From Bradyrhizobium altum (GTDB taxonomy: Bacteria > Pseudomonadota > Alphaproteobacteria > Rhizobiales > Xanthobacteraceae): DNA of 59,410 bases. Position numbers and translations under genes: made by a program. Below are positions 1 to 11,458 of this stretch, one piece after another (positions within the stretch are counted from its first letter, which is position 1; each line of letters opens with the position of its first letter). Location: the NCBI RefSeq assembly GCF_020889705.1, contig NZ_JACMYP010000020.1, positions 1 to 59,410 of the forward strand. Direction: 5' to 3'. The notes beneath the pieces are model-generated. The model made no database searches. It was not told where the DNA came from and was given only the letters and a program-made list of their open reading frames with translations.

Positions 1-887
1 CCTCGGTGCGCAGGCTGTCCGCCGAAAGCGGCGTCGACGCTTCCACCGTTCCGGGCTCGGGCAAGGATGGCCGCGTGACCAAGGGCGACATGCTGGCTGC
101 GATCGAGAAGGCCGCCTCGGCGCCGACCCCGGTCAACCAGCCGGCCGCCGCAGTGCAGGTTCGCGCGCCGTCGCCAGCTGACGACGCCGCACGCGAGGAG
201 CGCGTGAAGATGACCCGGCTGCGCCAGACCATCGCGCGCCGCCTCAAGGACGTGCAGAACACCGCCGCGATGCTGACGACCTTCAACGAGGTCGACATGA
301 CCGAGGTGATGAAGCTGCGTGCCCTCTACAAGGACACATTCGAGAAGAAGCACGGCTCGAAGCTCGGCTTCATGGGCTTCTTCACCAAGGCGGTCGTGCA
401 GGGGCTGAAGGACATTCCCGCCGTCAACGCCGAGATCGACGGCTCTGACCTGATCTACAAGAACTACTACCACATCGGCGTTGCGGTCGGCACCGACCGC
501 GGCCTGGTGGTGCCCGTGGTGCGCGACTGCGACCACAAGTCGATCGCCGAGATCGAGAAGTCGATCGCCGATTACGGCCGCCGCGCCCGCGACGGCCAGC
601 TCAAGATCGACGAGATGCAGGGCGGCACCTTCACCATCACCAATGGCGGCATCTACGGCTCGCTGATGTCGACACCGATCCTCAATGCGCCGCAGTCCGG
701 CATCCTCGGCATGCACAAGATCCAGGAGCGGCCGATGGTGGTCGGCGGCAAGATCGAGGTTCGCCCGATGATGTATCTGGCGCTGTCCTACGATCACCGC
801 GTCATCGACGGCAAGGAAGCGGTCACCTTCCTGGTTCGCGTCAAGGAGAGCCTGGAAGATCCGGCCCGCCTGGTGCTGGATCTCTGA
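1..887 (+). CDS. sucB: Dihydrolipoyl succinyltransferase (E2 of 2-oxoglutarate dehydrogenase), 5' truncated by window
   Basis: Transfers succinyl groups from the lipoyl arm to CoA in the cytoplasmic 2-oxoglutarate dehydrogenase complex of the TCA cycle. The frame is open from base 3, so the N-terminal lipoyl domain lies outside the window. What remains starts inside the peripheral subunit-binding domain ([20 protein letters not shown]), passes an Ala/Pro linker and runs through the complete catalytic domain, ending with the CoA-acyltransferase signature [12 protein letters not shown], whose His and Asp are the catalytic pair. The E3 gene lpdA lies 0.9 kb downstream with one SDR gene between, a common order in Bradyrhizobium. 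The acyltransferase call is firm. The 2-oxoglutarate rather than pyruvate assignment rests on sequence flavour and context. Confidence 0.95.
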   Translation, partial: SVRRLSAESGVDASTVPGSGKDGRVTKGDMLAAIEKAASAPTPVNQPAAAVQVRAPSPADDAAREERVKMTRLRQTIARRLKDVQNTAAMLTTFNEVDMTEVMKLRALYKDTFEKKHGSKLGFMGFFTKAVVQGLKDIPAVNAEIDGSDLIYKNYYHIGVAVGTDRGLVVPVVRDCDHKSIAEIEKSIADYGRRARDGQLKIDEMQGGTFTITNGGIYGSLMSTPILNAPQSGILGMHKIQERPMVVGGKIEVRPMMYLALSYDHRVIDGKEAVTFLVRVKESLEDPARLVLDL

Positions 888-959
888 GGTCATATCGCGC
901 GCGGCGCCCGATCGGTTCGGGCGTCGCGATTCGTTGGGTGCTTACGTTTGGGGATCAAT

Positions 960-1709
960 GTGACGGACAAGGTCGTTGTCATCACCGGCGGCAGCCGCGG
1001 CATCGGCCGCGCCACCGCACTTGCTGCTGCGGCGCGTGGCTACCGCATCGTGGTCGGGTATGCGTCCAACCAGGCTGCGGCCAACGAGGTCGTCGCCGCG
1101 ATCGAGGCCAGGAATGGCAAGGCGATCGCGGTGAAGTGTGACGTCGGCAGCGAGCAGGACATCCTAGCGCTGTTCAAGGCGGCTGACGCGTTCGGCACGC
1201 TCGGCGCGCTCGTCAACAATGCCGGCATTGTCGGCAAGAGCGGCGTGCGCGTCGACGAGATGTCGGCCGAGCGCATCCAGCAGATGATGGCGGTCAATGT
1301 CACCGGCAGCATCTTGTGCGCGCGCGAGGCGGTGAAGCGGATGTCGACCAGGCACGGCGGCGAGGGCGGCGTCATCGTCAACCTCTCCTCGGTCGCGGCA
1401 AGGCTCGGCGCGCCCAACACCTATGTCGACTATGCCGCCTCCAAGGGCGCGATCGATTCTTTCACAATCGGACTCGGCTACGAAGTCGCGAATGAAGGCA
1501 TCCGCGTCGCCGGCATCCGGCCAGGCCTGATCGACACCGATATCCATGCCGCGGGCGGCGAACCCGATCGCGCGCATCGGCTCGCCCATATGGTGCCAAT
1601 GAAGCGCGTCGGCACCGCCGACGAAATCGCCAACGCCATCGTCTGGCTGATTTCGGACGAAGCCTCCTACGTCACCAGCGCGATCCTCGACGTCTCGGGC
1701 GGTCGCTAG
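960..1709 (+). CDS. SDR family NAD(P)-dependent oxidoreductase between sucB and lpdA
   Basis: A 249-residue classical short-chain dehydrogenase/reductase. It has the Rossmann dinucleotide motif TGGSRGIG near the N-terminus, NNAG in the middle and the catalytic YxxxK as YAASK, so NAD(P)(H)-dependent reduction or oxidation of a hydroxyl or carbonyl is expected. The substrate cannot be read. I chose the GTG at 960 because GGGGA at 950-954 gives a well-spaced ribosome-binding site; an in-frame TTG at 948 is the alternative. It is co-oriented with sucB and lpdA and probably co-transcribed, but nothing in the sequence ties it to the dehydrogenase complex. Confidence 0.9.
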   Translation: MTDKVVVITGGSRGIGRATALAAAARGYRIVVGYASNQAAANEVVAAIEARNGKAIAVKCDVGSEQDILALFKAADAFGTLGALVNNAGIVGKSGVRVDEMSAERIQQMMAVNVTGSILCAREAVKRMSTRHGGEGGVIVNLSSVAARLGAPNTYVDYAASKGAIDSFTIGLGYEVANEGIRVAGIRPGLIDTDIHAAGGEPDRAHRLAHMVPMKRVGTADEIANAIVWLISDEASYVTSAILDVSGGR

Positions 1710-1790
1710 AACACGATCAAGCGGGAAGCGGCCTTCCGATCGGATCGCGCGCGCCCAACTGCCACAGAGTTTAGCTACAGGACCTCTATC

Positions 1791-3191
1791 ATGGCTTCTT
1801 ACGATCTCGTTGTCATCGGCACCGGGCCCGGCGGATATGTCTGCGCGATCCGCGCGGCGCAACTCGGCATGAAGGTTGCCGTCGTCGAGAAGAACGCGAC
1901 GCTGGGCGGCACCTGCCTCAATGTCGGCTGTATGCCGTCGAAGGCGCTGCTGCATGCCTCCGAGATGTTCGAGGAAGCCGCGCACTCCTTCGCCAAGATG
2001 GGCGTCAGCGTCCCCACGCCGAAGCTCGATCTGCCCGCGATGATGGAATTCAAGCAGCAGGGCATCGACGGCAACGTCAAGGGCGTCGAGTTCCTGATGA
2101 AGAAGAACAAGATCGACGTCCTCAAGGGCACCGGCAAGATCCTCGGTGCCGGCAAGGTCGAGGTCTCCGGCGACGGCAAGTCCGAGATCGTCGAGACCAA
2201 GAACATCGTGATCGCCACCGGCTCCGACATCGCGCGGCTGAAGGGCATCGACATCGACGAGAAGCGCATCGTGTCGTCGACCGGCGCGCTGTCGCTGGAG
2301 AAGGTGCCTTCGAGTCTTCTGATCGTCGGCGCCGGCGTGATCGGGCTCGAGCTCGGCTCGGTCTGGCATCGCCTCGGTGCAAAGGTCACCGTGGTGGAAT
2401 TCCTCGACCGCATCCTGCCCGGCATGGACGGCGAGGTGGCGAAGCAATTCCAGCGCCTGCTGGAAAAGCAGGGTTTTGCCTTTAAGCTCGGCGCCAAGGT
2501 CACCTCGGTGGATGCCTCGGGCAAGACGCTGCAGGCCAAGATCGAGCCGGCCGCCGGCGGCGCTGCGGAGACCATCGAAGCCGACGTCGTGCTCGTGTGC
2601 ATCGGCCGCGTGCCCTACACCGAGGGCCTCGGGCTGAAGGAAGCCGGCGTTGCGCTCGACAATCGCGGCCGCGTCGAGATCGACGCGCACTTCTCGACCA
2701 ATGTGAAGGGCATCTACGCGATCGGCGACGTCGTGGCTGGGCCGATGCTGGCGCACAAGGCGGAAGACGAGGGTGTTGCCTGCGCGGAGATCATCGCGGG
2801 CCAGGCCGGCCATGTGAACTACGACGTCATTCCAGGTGTTGTGTATACCACGCCGGAAGTGTCGTCGGTCGGCAAGACCGAGGAAGATCTCAAGCAAGCC
2901 GGCGTCGCTTATACCGTCGGCAAATTCCCGTTCACCGCGAACGGCCGCTCCAAGGTCAATCAGACCACCGACGGTTTCGTGAAGGTTCTCGCAGATGCGA
3001 AGACCGATCGGGTGCTCGGCGTGCACATTGTCGGCCGGGAAGCCGGCGAAATGATCCACGAAGCCTGCGTCCTGATGGAATTCGGCGGTTCGGCCGAGGA
3101 TCTGGCGCGCACCTGCCACGCACATCCGACCCGCTCCGAAGCGATCAAGGAAGCCGCGCTTGCGGTGGGCAAGCGCGCCATCCATATGTGA
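1791..3191 (+). CDS. lpdA: Dihydrolipoyl dehydrogenase (E3)
   Basis: Flavoprotein of 466 residues that reoxidises dihydrolipoyl groups with NAD+ for the 2-oxoacid dehydrogenase complexes. It shows the N-terminal FAD-binding motif [10 protein letters not shown], the redox-active disulfide [13 protein letters not shown] (Cys about 43 and 48), the second Rossmann motif [11 protein letters not shown], the FAD motif [15 protein letters not shown], and the C-terminal active-site His-Glu pair in HAHPTRSEA. Length and all catalytic residues are normal for the family. It follows sucB and an SDR gene on the same strand and probably supplies E3 to the upstream E1/E2. Confidence 0.97.
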   Translation: MASYDLVVIGTGPGGYVCAIRAAQLGMKVAVVEKNATLGGTCLNVGCMPSKALLHASEMFEEAAHSFAKMGVSVPTPKLDLPAMMEFKQQGIDGNVKGVEFLMKKNKIDVLKGTGKILGAGKVEVSGDGKSEIVETKNIVIATGSDIARLKGIDIDEKRIVSSTGALSLEKVPSSLLIVGAGVIGLELGSVWHRLGAKVTVVEFLDRILPGMDGEVAKQFQRLLEKQGFAFKLGAKVTSVDASGKTLQAKIEPAAGGAAETIEADVVLVCIGRVPYTEGLGLKEAGVALDNRGRVEIDAHFSTNVKGIYAIGDVVAGPMLAHKAEDEGVACAEIIAGQAGHVNYDVIPGVVYTTPEVSSVGKTEEDLKQAGVAYTVGKFPFTANGRSKVNQTTDGFVKVLADAKTDRVLGVHIVGREAGEMIHEACVLMEFGGSAEDLARTCHAHPTRSEAIKEAALAVGKRAIHM

Positions 3192-3230
3192 TCGAACATC
3201 CCGCGCGCGAGCCGGGTAGAGATCATAGTG

Positions 3231-3770
3231 ATGTTGCGCCGTCTGCTTCAGCCGTTCTGGGTCCTGCTTGCGATCATCTTCCTGATCGAGGCTTGGCTAT
3301 GGGATCACGTCGAGCCGATCGTGGCCCGGGTGGTGGCGTGGATTCCGCTGCGCGCGCTCAAGCAATGGCTTGCCGAACGGGTCGATTCGCTGTCGCCGGC
3401 GATGACGCTGATCGTCTTCGTCGTGCCGCTGATCCCGCTGTTTCCGCTCAAGCTGGTCGGACTCTGGCTGTTGGCGAACCAATACTGGTTCAGCGCGGTC
3501 TCGCTGATCCTGTTCGCCAAGATCGTCGGCGTCGGCGTCACCGCTTTCCTGTTCGACGTGACGCGATCGAAACTGCTGGAGATGCCCTGGTTCGAGGCGC
3601 TCTATAATTTCGTGATGGCGCTGCGCGCCAAGGCCACCGAGCTGGTCGAGCCGGTCAAGCGGCGTATCCTCGAGATGATCAGTGGCGACGGTGACGGCTG
3701 GACCGCGCGCACGCTGCGCCTGATCGCGCGCTTCCGCAAAAGCGTTCACCAGACCAGCAAGGTTCTTTGA
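3231..3770 (+). CDS. Conserved hypothetical inner-membrane protein
   Basis: A 179-residue protein with strongly hydrophobic segments near residues 6-22, 55-70 and 78-108 and a basic, soluble C-terminal third ending RFRKSVHQTSKVL. It is therefore an integral membrane protein with a charged tail. I do not recognise a functional family. A GTG directly before the chosen ATG is an alternative start. It begins 39 bases after lpdA on the same strand and may be the last gene of that transcript; a dispersed palindromic repeat follows its stop. Confidence 0.75.
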   Translation: MLRRLLQPFWVLLAIIFLIEAWLWDHVEPIVARVVAWIPLRALKQWLAERVDSLSPAMTLIVFVVPLIPLFPLKLVGLWLLANQYWFSAVSLILFAKIVGVGVTAFLFDVTRSKLLEMPWFEALYNFVMALRAKATELVEPVKRRILEMISGDGDGWTARTLRLIARFRKSVHQTSKVL

Positions 3771-3785
3771 ACAGGACTCTCAGTC

Positions 3786-3892
3786 CCGTCATCCTGAGGA
3801 GCGCGCCCTTGCGCGCGTCTCGAAGGATGCACGGCCCCGCCGGTGGCCGTCGATCCTTCGAGACGCCGCTACGCGGCTCCTCAGGATGACGG
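3786..3892. repeat. Dispersed palindromic intergenic repeat
   Basis: Two inverted arms of about 40 bases (3786-3828 and 3853-3892), each beginning or ending in CCGTCATCCTGAGGAG or its complement, enclose a GC-rich spacer. The transcript would fold into a long hairpin. Repeats of this type are scattered between genes in Bradyrhizobium genomes. It sits between the convergent 3' ends of the membrane protein and the DUF4337-like gene and could end transcription both ways. Confidence 0.8.
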
Positions 3893-3914
3893 TCGCGCAG
3901 GGGAATCGTGCGCC

Positions 3915-4505
3915 TCAATGCAGATGCAGCAGATGCGGCTGGAACAGGCCGAGCAAGGTCATCACGACGCCGGCGAGCGTCACCAGGCCGGACACCCAGG
4001 CCAGCGCGGCGATGCCGGTGATGATGGTCGCGGACGCCAGCACGATGGCGATCTGGAAGGCGGCGGAGGCAAGCTCGAAGTGATGATATTTCGCGGTGGC
4101 CTCGTCGCGCTCATGCTCGGAGTGCTTGGCGCGTTCGGAGAGTTGCTCTGAACCTTCGCCGGTCTCCGGCTCCGAGCGGTAGCGTGCCGCGGTCTTCTGC
4201 CAGTCGTCGATCTGCTTCTGCAGCGCGGCCTTGGCCGCCTCGTCGGTGGTGGTCGCGAGGTTCAGCTTGCCCTGTTCGGCTGCGGTCTGCACCGCGGTGC
4301 GGCGGATGCTCTTGGCCTGGAAGAAGGCCCAGAGGTTGGAGGCTTCGACGTTCTTGCTGATCGATTCGGTCTGGGCGCCCTTGCCGAGCGTTTCGGACAG
4401 CGCCAGGCAGAGCGCGATCACGGCGATCAGGAGGGCGATCTTCTTGTTTTCGCTCGACGCATGCTCGGCATGCTCCGCGTGCTCCATACTTTCTTGTGCG
4501 CTCAT
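3915..4505 (-). CDS. DUF4337-like membrane protein
   Basis: A 196-residue protein of the type annotated DUF4337. An acidic and His-rich N-terminus (MEHAEHAEHASSEN) is followed by a membrane segment (IALLIAVIALCLALSETLG), a charged helical middle of about 100 residues, and two C-terminal membrane helices ending FQPHLLHLH. The start at 4505 is supported by a GGAGGGGG ribosome-binding site on the minus strand; longer upstream frames have no coding character. Function is unknown. xerC lies 160 bp upstream on the same strand. Confidence 0.8.
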   Translation of the reverse strand: MSAQESMEHAEHAEHASSENKKIALLIAVIALCLALSETLGKGAQTESISKNVEASNLWAFFQAKSIRRTAVQTAAEQGKLNLATTTDEAAKAALQKQIDDWQKTAARYRSEPETGEGSEQLSERAKHSEHERDEATAKYHHFELASAAFQIAIVLASATIITGIAALAWVSGLVTLAGVVMTLLGLFQPHLLHLH

Positions 4506-4662
4506 GATTCCCCCTCCGGATGAGACCGCGCCACGATTGCTGAATGCGGCGCACAAGGCAAGTGCCGAGCGATTTGTGGCAGCCGTATGAATATGAACGG
4601 CGCAAGATGAACGGCGCATTGATGCCGGCCCCGCGCCGTATTTTGAACCCAGGTCCGGGTGC

Positions 4663-5664
4663 TCAGCCGCGCGGGTGCGCGGAGCGATAGACTTCCAGCA
4701 GGCGCTCACTGTCGATGCCGGTGTAGATCTGCGTGGTCGACAGCGATGCGTGGCCGAGCAATTCCTGGATCGCGCGCAAATCGCCGCCGCGGCTGAGCAG
4801 ATGGGTGGCGAAGGAGTGCCGCAACGCATGCGGCGTCGCGCTGTCAGGCAGGCCGAGCGCGCCGCGCAGTCGCTCCATGGTGAGCTGGATGATGCGCGGG
4901 CTTAAGGGTCCACCGCGCGCACCGACGAACATCGGCCCGGTCGGGCTGAGCTGATGCGGACAGATCGCCGCATAGTCCGCGATCAATTGCAGGACGTTTT
5001 GCAGCACCGGCACCATGCGGGTCTTGTTGCCCTTGCCGGTGACGACAAGCACGTCGCCTTCGCCCGGCTTCGGCACGTCGCGCCGCTTCAGACCTAATGC
5101 CTCGGAGATACGCAGACCCGAACCATAGAGCAGCGCCATCACGGCGGCGTCACGCATCAGGATCCAGGTCTCGCGGGTTTCGCCGGCGCGCTCGTCGGCA
5201 TCGGCAAAGCGTTTCGCCGCTTCCATATGGATCGGCTTCGGCAGGCTCTTCGCCACCTTGGGCGCGCGGATCGCCGAGAGCGCGCCGACTTTGCCCTTGC
5301 CTTCGCGTTCCAGGAAACGTCCGAACGAGCGCAGGCCGGCCAGCGCCCGCATCAGCGATCGCCCGCCGATTTCGTCGGCGCGGCGCATCGCCATGAAGGC
5401 GCGGACATCACTGGCCTCGAGCGCGGAAAATGCCGCAAGCGTCACGCGCGCGCCCCAGTGCCCGGCCAGGAAGGTCAGGCATTGACGCACATCGCGGGCG
5501 TAGGCCTCGAGCGTCTTCGGCGACAGCCGCCGCTCGGCGCGCAGATGCGACAGCCAGCGCGTCATCTCCTGCGTGACCGACACGTCGGCGCAGTCGAGCT
5601 CGAGCGGTGGCGTGGGCTGATCGGTCCGGGCCATGTCTTGAGCGGGCATGTTTTGAGCGGGCAC
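4663..5664 (-). CDS. xerC: Site-specific tyrosine recombinase XerC/XerD type
   Basis: A 333-residue tyrosine recombinase that, with its partner, resolves chromosome dimers at dif during division. The N-terminal SAM-like core-binding domain is followed by the catalytic domain with all active-site residues visible: Arg in [12 protein letters not shown], Lys in VTGKGNKTR, the [12 protein letters not shown] box, the second His in [13 protein letters not shown], and the nucleophile Tyr of that segment. The housekeeping context (priA divergent, 110 bp away) argues against a phage integrase. The start is uncertain: GTG 5664, ATG 5649 and ATG 5634 are in frame within a short repeated stretch. Confidence 0.92.
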   Translation of the reverse strand: MPAQNMPAQDMARTDQPTPPLELDCADVSVTQEMTRWLSHLRAERRLSPKTLEAYARDVRQCLTFLAGHWGARVTLAAFSALEASDVRAFMAMRRADEIGGRSLMRALAGLRSFGRFLEREGKGKVGALSAIRAPKVAKSLPKPIHMEAAKRFADADERAGETRETWILMRDAAVMALLYGSGLRISEALGLKRRDVPKPGEGDVLVVTGKGNKTRMVPVLQNVLQLIADYAAICPHQLSPTGPMFVGARGGPLSPRIIQLTMERLRGALGLPDSATPHALRHSFATHLLSRGGDLRAIQELLGHASLSTTQIYTGIDSERLLEVYRSAHPRG

Positions 5665-5774
5665 GTCCTTAAGGGCTATTGGCGCTGCTAATCTCCTGAT
5701 TATATCGCACTGCCTTCGTTTACCGTTCGCTAAGACCGCGCAGCGGTGCTAGCCCGGCGCAAAGCTCTGATTCA

Positions 5775-7985
5775 ATGGACCACACCACACGCCCCAGCCC
5801 AGCCTCCGCATCGACGACCCGCGTCGTCGACGTGCTGGTGCCTGTCGCGCTGAACCAGACCTATTCCTACCGCGTGCCGCGCGGCATGGAGCTTGCGCCC
5901 GGCGACGTGATCTGTGTTCCGCTCGGGCCGCGCGAGGTCGTTGCGGTGGTGTGGGCCGAGAATGCCAAGCCGGATCCGCGGCTGCACAACCGGCTCAAGG
6001 ACGTCAGCGAGAAGCTCGCTGTTCCGCCGCTCAGGGCCGAGCTGCGCCAGCTCGTCGACTGGGTCTCCACTTACACTTTGTCGGCGCGCGGCATGGTGCT
6101 GCGGATGACGCTGCGGATGGGCGAGAACCTTGGCCCGGAGCGGATGCGGCTCGGGGTCCGCCTGGTGGGCGAGCCGCCACGGCGACTGACACCGGCGCGC
6201 CGGCGGCTGATCGAGGTGCTGTCGGATGGCTTGCTGCACGGCAAGTCCGAGGCGGCGCGGGAGGCCGGCGTCAGCTCGGGCGTAGTCGACGGCCTGGTCG
6301 ACGAGGGCACGCTGACGGTCGAGGCGATGCCGCCGCCCGCACCCCCACCCATTCCCGATCCGTCCTACGCGCAGCCGGATTTCTCGCGCGAGCAGCGCAG
6401 TGCGGTCGATATGATGCGGACGCTGGCGGCGAGCGGCAGCTTTCACGTCGCATTGCTCGACGGCGTCACCGGTTCCGGCAAGACCGAGGTCTATTTCGAG
6501 GCGATCGCGGAGAATATCCGCCGCGGCAAGCAGACCCTGATCCTGATGCCCGAAATCGCGCTGACCGGCCAGTTCCTCGACCGTTTCGCGCAGCGCTTCG
6601 GCGTGCGGCCGCTGGAATGGCATTCGGAGCTTACGCCGCGCACACGGGCACGAAACTGGGCCGCGATCTCCGAGGGCAAGGCGCCGGTCGTGGTCGGCGC
6701 CCGCTCCGCGCTGTTCCTGCCTTACGCCGATCTCGGTCTCATCATCGTCGATGAGGAGCACGACCAGGCCTACAAGCAGGACGAGGGCGCGCATTATCAC
6801 GCGCGCGACATGGCGGTGGTCCGCGCCCATATCGCCAAGATCCCGATCGTGCTGGCGTCGGCCACGCCATCGGTGGAGAGCGAGGTCAACGCGCGCAAGG
6901 GGCGCTACCAGCGCGTGGCACTGCCGTCGCGGTTCGGCGGCCAGCACATGCCGCATATCGAGGCGATCGACATGCGCCGCGCGCCGCCGCCGCGCGGGCG
7001 CTTCATCTCGCCTGTTCTGGCCGAGCAGATTCGCCATGCGATCGAGCGCCGCGAGCAGGCGCTGTTGTTCCTCAACCGTCGCGGCTATGCGCCGCTGACG
7101 CTCTGCCGCGCCTGCGGCCACCGCTTCGCCTGCACGATTTGTGATGCATGGCTGGTCGATCACCGGTTCCGGCAGCGGCTGGTTTGCCATCACTGCGGCT
7201 TCTCGATGCCACGCCCGAACATCTGCCCGCATTGCGCGGCCGAGGAATCGCTGGCCGCCGTCGGTCCCGGCGTCGAGCGTCTGCAGGAGGAGGCAGCTCA
7301 CATTTTTCCCGAGGCCCGCACCATGGTGTTGTCGAGTGATCTCATCACCTCGATCGAGACCATGCGCAGCGAGCTCAACGAGATTGCAGAGGGCCGCGTC
7401 GACATCATCATCGGTACCCAGCTGGTGGCCAAGGGACACAACTTCCCGCGGCTCAATCTGGTCGGGGTCATCGATGCCGATCTCGGCTTGAGCAACGGCG
7501 ATCCGCGCGCCGCCGAGCGGACGTTCCAGTTGCTGAACCAGGTGGTCGGCCGTGCCGGCCGCGAGCAGGGCCGTGGCGTCGGCTATCTGCAGACCCATCA
7601 GCCGGAACATCCGGTCATCAAGGCCTTGATCGCGAACGATCGCGAGGCGTTCTACGCCAGCGAGATCGATATCCGTGAGCGCACTGGCTATCCGCCGTTC
7701 GGCCGGCTGGCGAGCCTGATCGTCTCCGCCGGCGACCGTCCGACAGCAGAAGGATTTGCGCGCAAGCTCGCCACGATGGCGCCGCTCGATGAGCGGATCC
7801 AGGTGCTCGGCCCCGCCGAGGCGCCGCTTGCCGTCATCAAGGGCCGCTACCGCTTCCGCCTGCTGGTGAAGTCGCTGCGCAATGTCGACCTGTCGCAATA
7901 TCTGCGCGAATGGCTGGAGGCCGGTCCGAAGACCAAGGGCAATCTGAAGCTCGAGGTCGACGTCGATCCGCAGAGCTTCTTGTAA
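5775..7985 (+). CDS. priA: Primosomal protein N' (replication restart helicase PriA)
   Basis: A 736-residue superfamily 2 helicase that recognises stalled forks and reloads the replisome. It has the N-terminal 3'-DNA-binding domain, Walker A GVTGSGKTE near residue 230, DEEH box near residue 325, and the zinc-binding insert with paired cysteines (CRACGH, CTICD, CHHCG, CPHC) at about residues 444-490. Helicase motifs V/VI follow (GTQLVAKGHNFP, VVGRAGR). Length is normal. ATG 5775 is the first good start after the divergent xerC promoter region. Confidence 0.97.
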   Translation: MDHTTRPSPASASTTRVVDVLVPVALNQTYSYRVPRGMELAPGDVICVPLGPREVVAVVWAENAKPDPRLHNRLKDVSEKLAVPPLRAELRQLVDWVSTYTLSARGMVLRMTLRMGENLGPERMRLGVRLVGEPPRRLTPARRRLIEVLSDGLLHGKSEAAREAGVSSGVVDGLVDEGTLTVEAMPPPAPPPIPDPSYAQPDFSREQRSAVDMMRTLAASGSFHVALLDGVTGSGKTEVYFEAIAENIRRGKQTLILMPEIALTGQFLDRFAQRFGVRPLEWHSELTPRTRARNWAAISEGKAPVVVGARSALFLPYADLGLIIVDEEHDQAYKQDEGAHYHARDMAVVRAHIAKIPIVLASATPSVESEVNARKGRYQRVALPSRFGGQHMPHIEAIDMRRAPPPRGRFISPVLAEQIRHAIERREQALLFLNRRGYAPLTLCRACGHRFACTICDAWLVDHRFRQRLVCHHCGFSMPRPNICPHCAAEESLAAVGPGVERLQEEAAHIFPEARTMVLSSDLITSIETMRSELNEIAEGRVDIIIGTQLVAKGHNFPRLNLVGVIDADLGLSNGDPRAAERTFQLLNQVVGRAGREQGRGVGYLQTHQPEHPVIKALIANDREAFYASEIDIRERTGYPPFGRLASLIVSAGDRPTAEGFARKLATMAPLDERIQVLGPAEAPLAVIKGRYRFRLLVKSLRNVDLSQYLREWLEAGPKTKGNLKLEVDVDPQSFL

Positions 7986-7996
7986 TTTCCACACCT

Positions 7997-8095
7997 GTCA
8001 TTCCGGGACGCGCCCCTTGGCGCGGGCCCGGAATCCATACTCACGATCGTGGTTATGGATTCCGGGCTCGTCGCTTCGCTCCGCCCCGGAATGAC
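7997..8095. repeat. Dispersed palindromic intergenic repeat
   Basis: Inverted arms beginning GTCATTCCGGG (7997) and ending CCGGAATGAC (8094) flank an inner inverted pair CGGAATCCATA / TATGGATTCCGG. It is a second representative of the intergenic palindromes in this window and lies directly after the priA stop, in the convergent gap with the rlpA-like gene. Confidence 0.8.
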
Positions 8096-8109
8096 GAGAG
8101 GGGGCAAAG

Positions 8110-8140
8110 AAAAAGCCTGCCGTCATTCGCGACGGCAGGC
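8110..8140 (-). terminator. Rho-independent terminator of the rlpA-like gene
   Basis: On the minus strand a perfect 10-bp stem, GCCTGCCGTC / GACGGCAGGC (8115-8140), with a six-base loop is followed directly by a run of Ts (8110-8114). It lies 58 bp past the stop of the rlpA-like gene and is the best-formed intrinsic terminator in this part of the window. Confidence 0.85.
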
Positions 8141-8198
8141 CCTTTTGGCGCGAGGCAGGCCTCGCGGCCGTTACGCAACGCAACGCTTACTGAAGCGC

Positions 8199-8690
8199 TT
8201 ACGAGACGACCTCGGCGGTGACGCGGCCGACGCCGGCACCGGTCAGGCCGATGGCGCGGGCTGCGCCGGTCGAGAGGTCGAGCACGCGGCCGCGGATGAA
8301 GGGGCCGCGATCGTTGATGGTGACGACGACGCTGCGGCCGCTATGGGTGACGCGGAGTTTGGTGCCGAACGGCAGCGAGCGGTGGGCCGCGGTCATGGCA
8401 TTCTGGTTGAAGCGCTGGCCGGAAGCGGTGCGGCTGCCCGATTCATTGCCGTAGAACGAGGCCATCCCCGAGAACGCGTGGCCGCCGGACGGCTGGATCG
8501 ATGCATTGGCGTCGCGCCAGGACGAACCTTCGGCGCGGGCCTGGTGATAATGGTGGTGGCGATGATGATGGTGCCTGGACTTCGCGGACGCCTCCGTCAC
8601 GCTGCCCCCGACCAGGATAGTTGCGGCTACAAATGCAAGCGCCGTACGCGAGCGGGTTACATTGCCCGCCGGCTTCTTGATATTCAGCAT
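8199..8690 (-). CDS. rlpA: RlpA-like septal ring lytic transglycosylase domain protein
   Basis: A 163-residue exported protein. A basic N-terminus and hydrophobic stretch (TALAFVAATILVGG) are followed by Ala-Ser-Ala as a likely signal peptidase I site, so it is not clearly a lipoprotein. A striking His-rich stretch of about 10 residues follows (SRHHHHRHHHYHQ). The C-terminal double-psi beta-barrel holds the RlpA signatures GMASFYG, SGQRFN, AAHRSLPFGT and INDRGPF..GR. In the family this domain cleaves denuded septal glycan; the SPOR domain of full-size RlpA is missing. A CtrA-type box lies about 180 bp upstream. Confidence 0.9.
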   Translation of the reverse strand: MLNIKKPAGNVTRSRTALAFVAATILVGGSVTEASAKSRHHHHRHHHYHQARAEGSSWRDANASIQPSGGHAFSGMASFYGNESGSRTASGQRFNQNAMTAAHRSLPFGTKLRVTHSGRSVVVTINDRGPFIRGRVLDLSTGAARAIGLTGAGVGRVTAEVVS

Positions 8691-8871
8691 TGATAAGACC
8701 CTCAGACAGTATTGCCACTAACGCGGCAAGTGGAACCCCCGTCCCTTCGTTGACCAAAGCCGTTTGGTTTCGCAATGAGGCACGAATTGGGCAGTAAATC
8801 CCGATTGTCTCGGGCTGAAATATCTTGTTACCGCTTTGGGCTACTCAATCGAGGTTCCGTAATCTTGGCCT

Positions 8872-8887
8872 TTAACTAATTTTTAAC
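8872..8887. promoter_or_regulatory. Candidate CtrA-binding box (TTAA-N7-TTAAC)
   Basis: TTAA at 8872-8875, seven bases, then TTAAC at 8883-8887 matches the alphaproteobacterial CtrA consensus TTAA-N7-TTAA(C). Its complement also fits TTAA-N7-TTAA, so either strand could be used. It lies 182 bp before the rlpA-like start and about 430 bp before atpH. A cell-cycle regulator acting on a septal peptidoglycan enzyme is plausible. AT-rich sequence raises the chance of a fortuitous match, but the surroundings are otherwise very GC-rich. Confidence 0.5.
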
Positions 8888-8918
8888 CATTAATATACTT
8901 ACGAATATTGATTAATGG
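8887..8918. repeat. Inverted repeat CCATTAAT / ATTAATGG
   Basis: A perfect 8-bp inverted repeat (8887-8894 and 8911-8918) with a 16-bp AT-rich spacer directly abuts the CtrA-type box. It looks like an operator for a dimeric regulator. No T-run or GC-rich stem supports a terminator. Confidence 0.45.
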
Positions 8919-9045
8919 GCCAGCGGTAAGTTTTCAGTAAGTAATCGCCAAATGAAGCGGCGGCGCATTTCGGGTTCCTTGCGCGCTCGGCCTTAGGCCC
9001 ATGCAAATTTCGCTGGAACAAATCCGCGGTGGCGCGAATCGGAGC

Positions 9046-9075
9046 CCGCGCGCCGAATTTCCGCGCGCCGAATTT
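9046..9075. repeat. 15-bp tandem duplication in the atp leader region
   Basis: CCGCGCGCCGAATTT occurs twice head to tail (9046-9060 and 9061-9075). The duplication is exact and lies about 250 bp before atpH. It may be a replication-slippage product or part of a promoter or leader. Confidence 0.7.
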
Positions 9076-9320
9076 TTCTGATTCGAGCGCCGGATGCGGT
9101 CGCCAAAAACCGCATGCGACAAGGCGGCTCGCACGATGCCGTCATGTTGCACCTGCGCGATTGCTATGTTAGCAAAGCCGCGATTTTAACGATCCCGGCA
9201 CGTCCTGTGCCGGTCGAAAATCGAAGTCCCGCTTGAATTCCAAGGGCTTGGATCGCTAGGCGCTGCTTTGGTGGCGACGGTTTTTCCCTTGCGAATTTGA
9301 CAGCAAAAAAGAGCGAGCTC

Positions 9321-11458
<2,138 letters not shown>

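Larger units (their letters stand above)
8691..9320. other. Divergent regulatory region between rlpA-like gene and atpH
   Basis: This 630-bp non-coding stretch must hold promoters for the minus-strand rlpA-like gene and the plus-strand atp operon. It contains an AT-rich island at about 8865-8920 with a CtrA-type box and an inverted repeat, and a 15-bp direct duplication at 9046-9075 (all listed separately). I find no convincing open frame in it. Confidence 0.7.

Noticed and set aside
4663..5664. Phage or island integrase
   Set aside because: The tyrosine recombinase lies in a housekeeping context next to priA, has XerC-like length and motifs, and no tRNA or phage gene is near.
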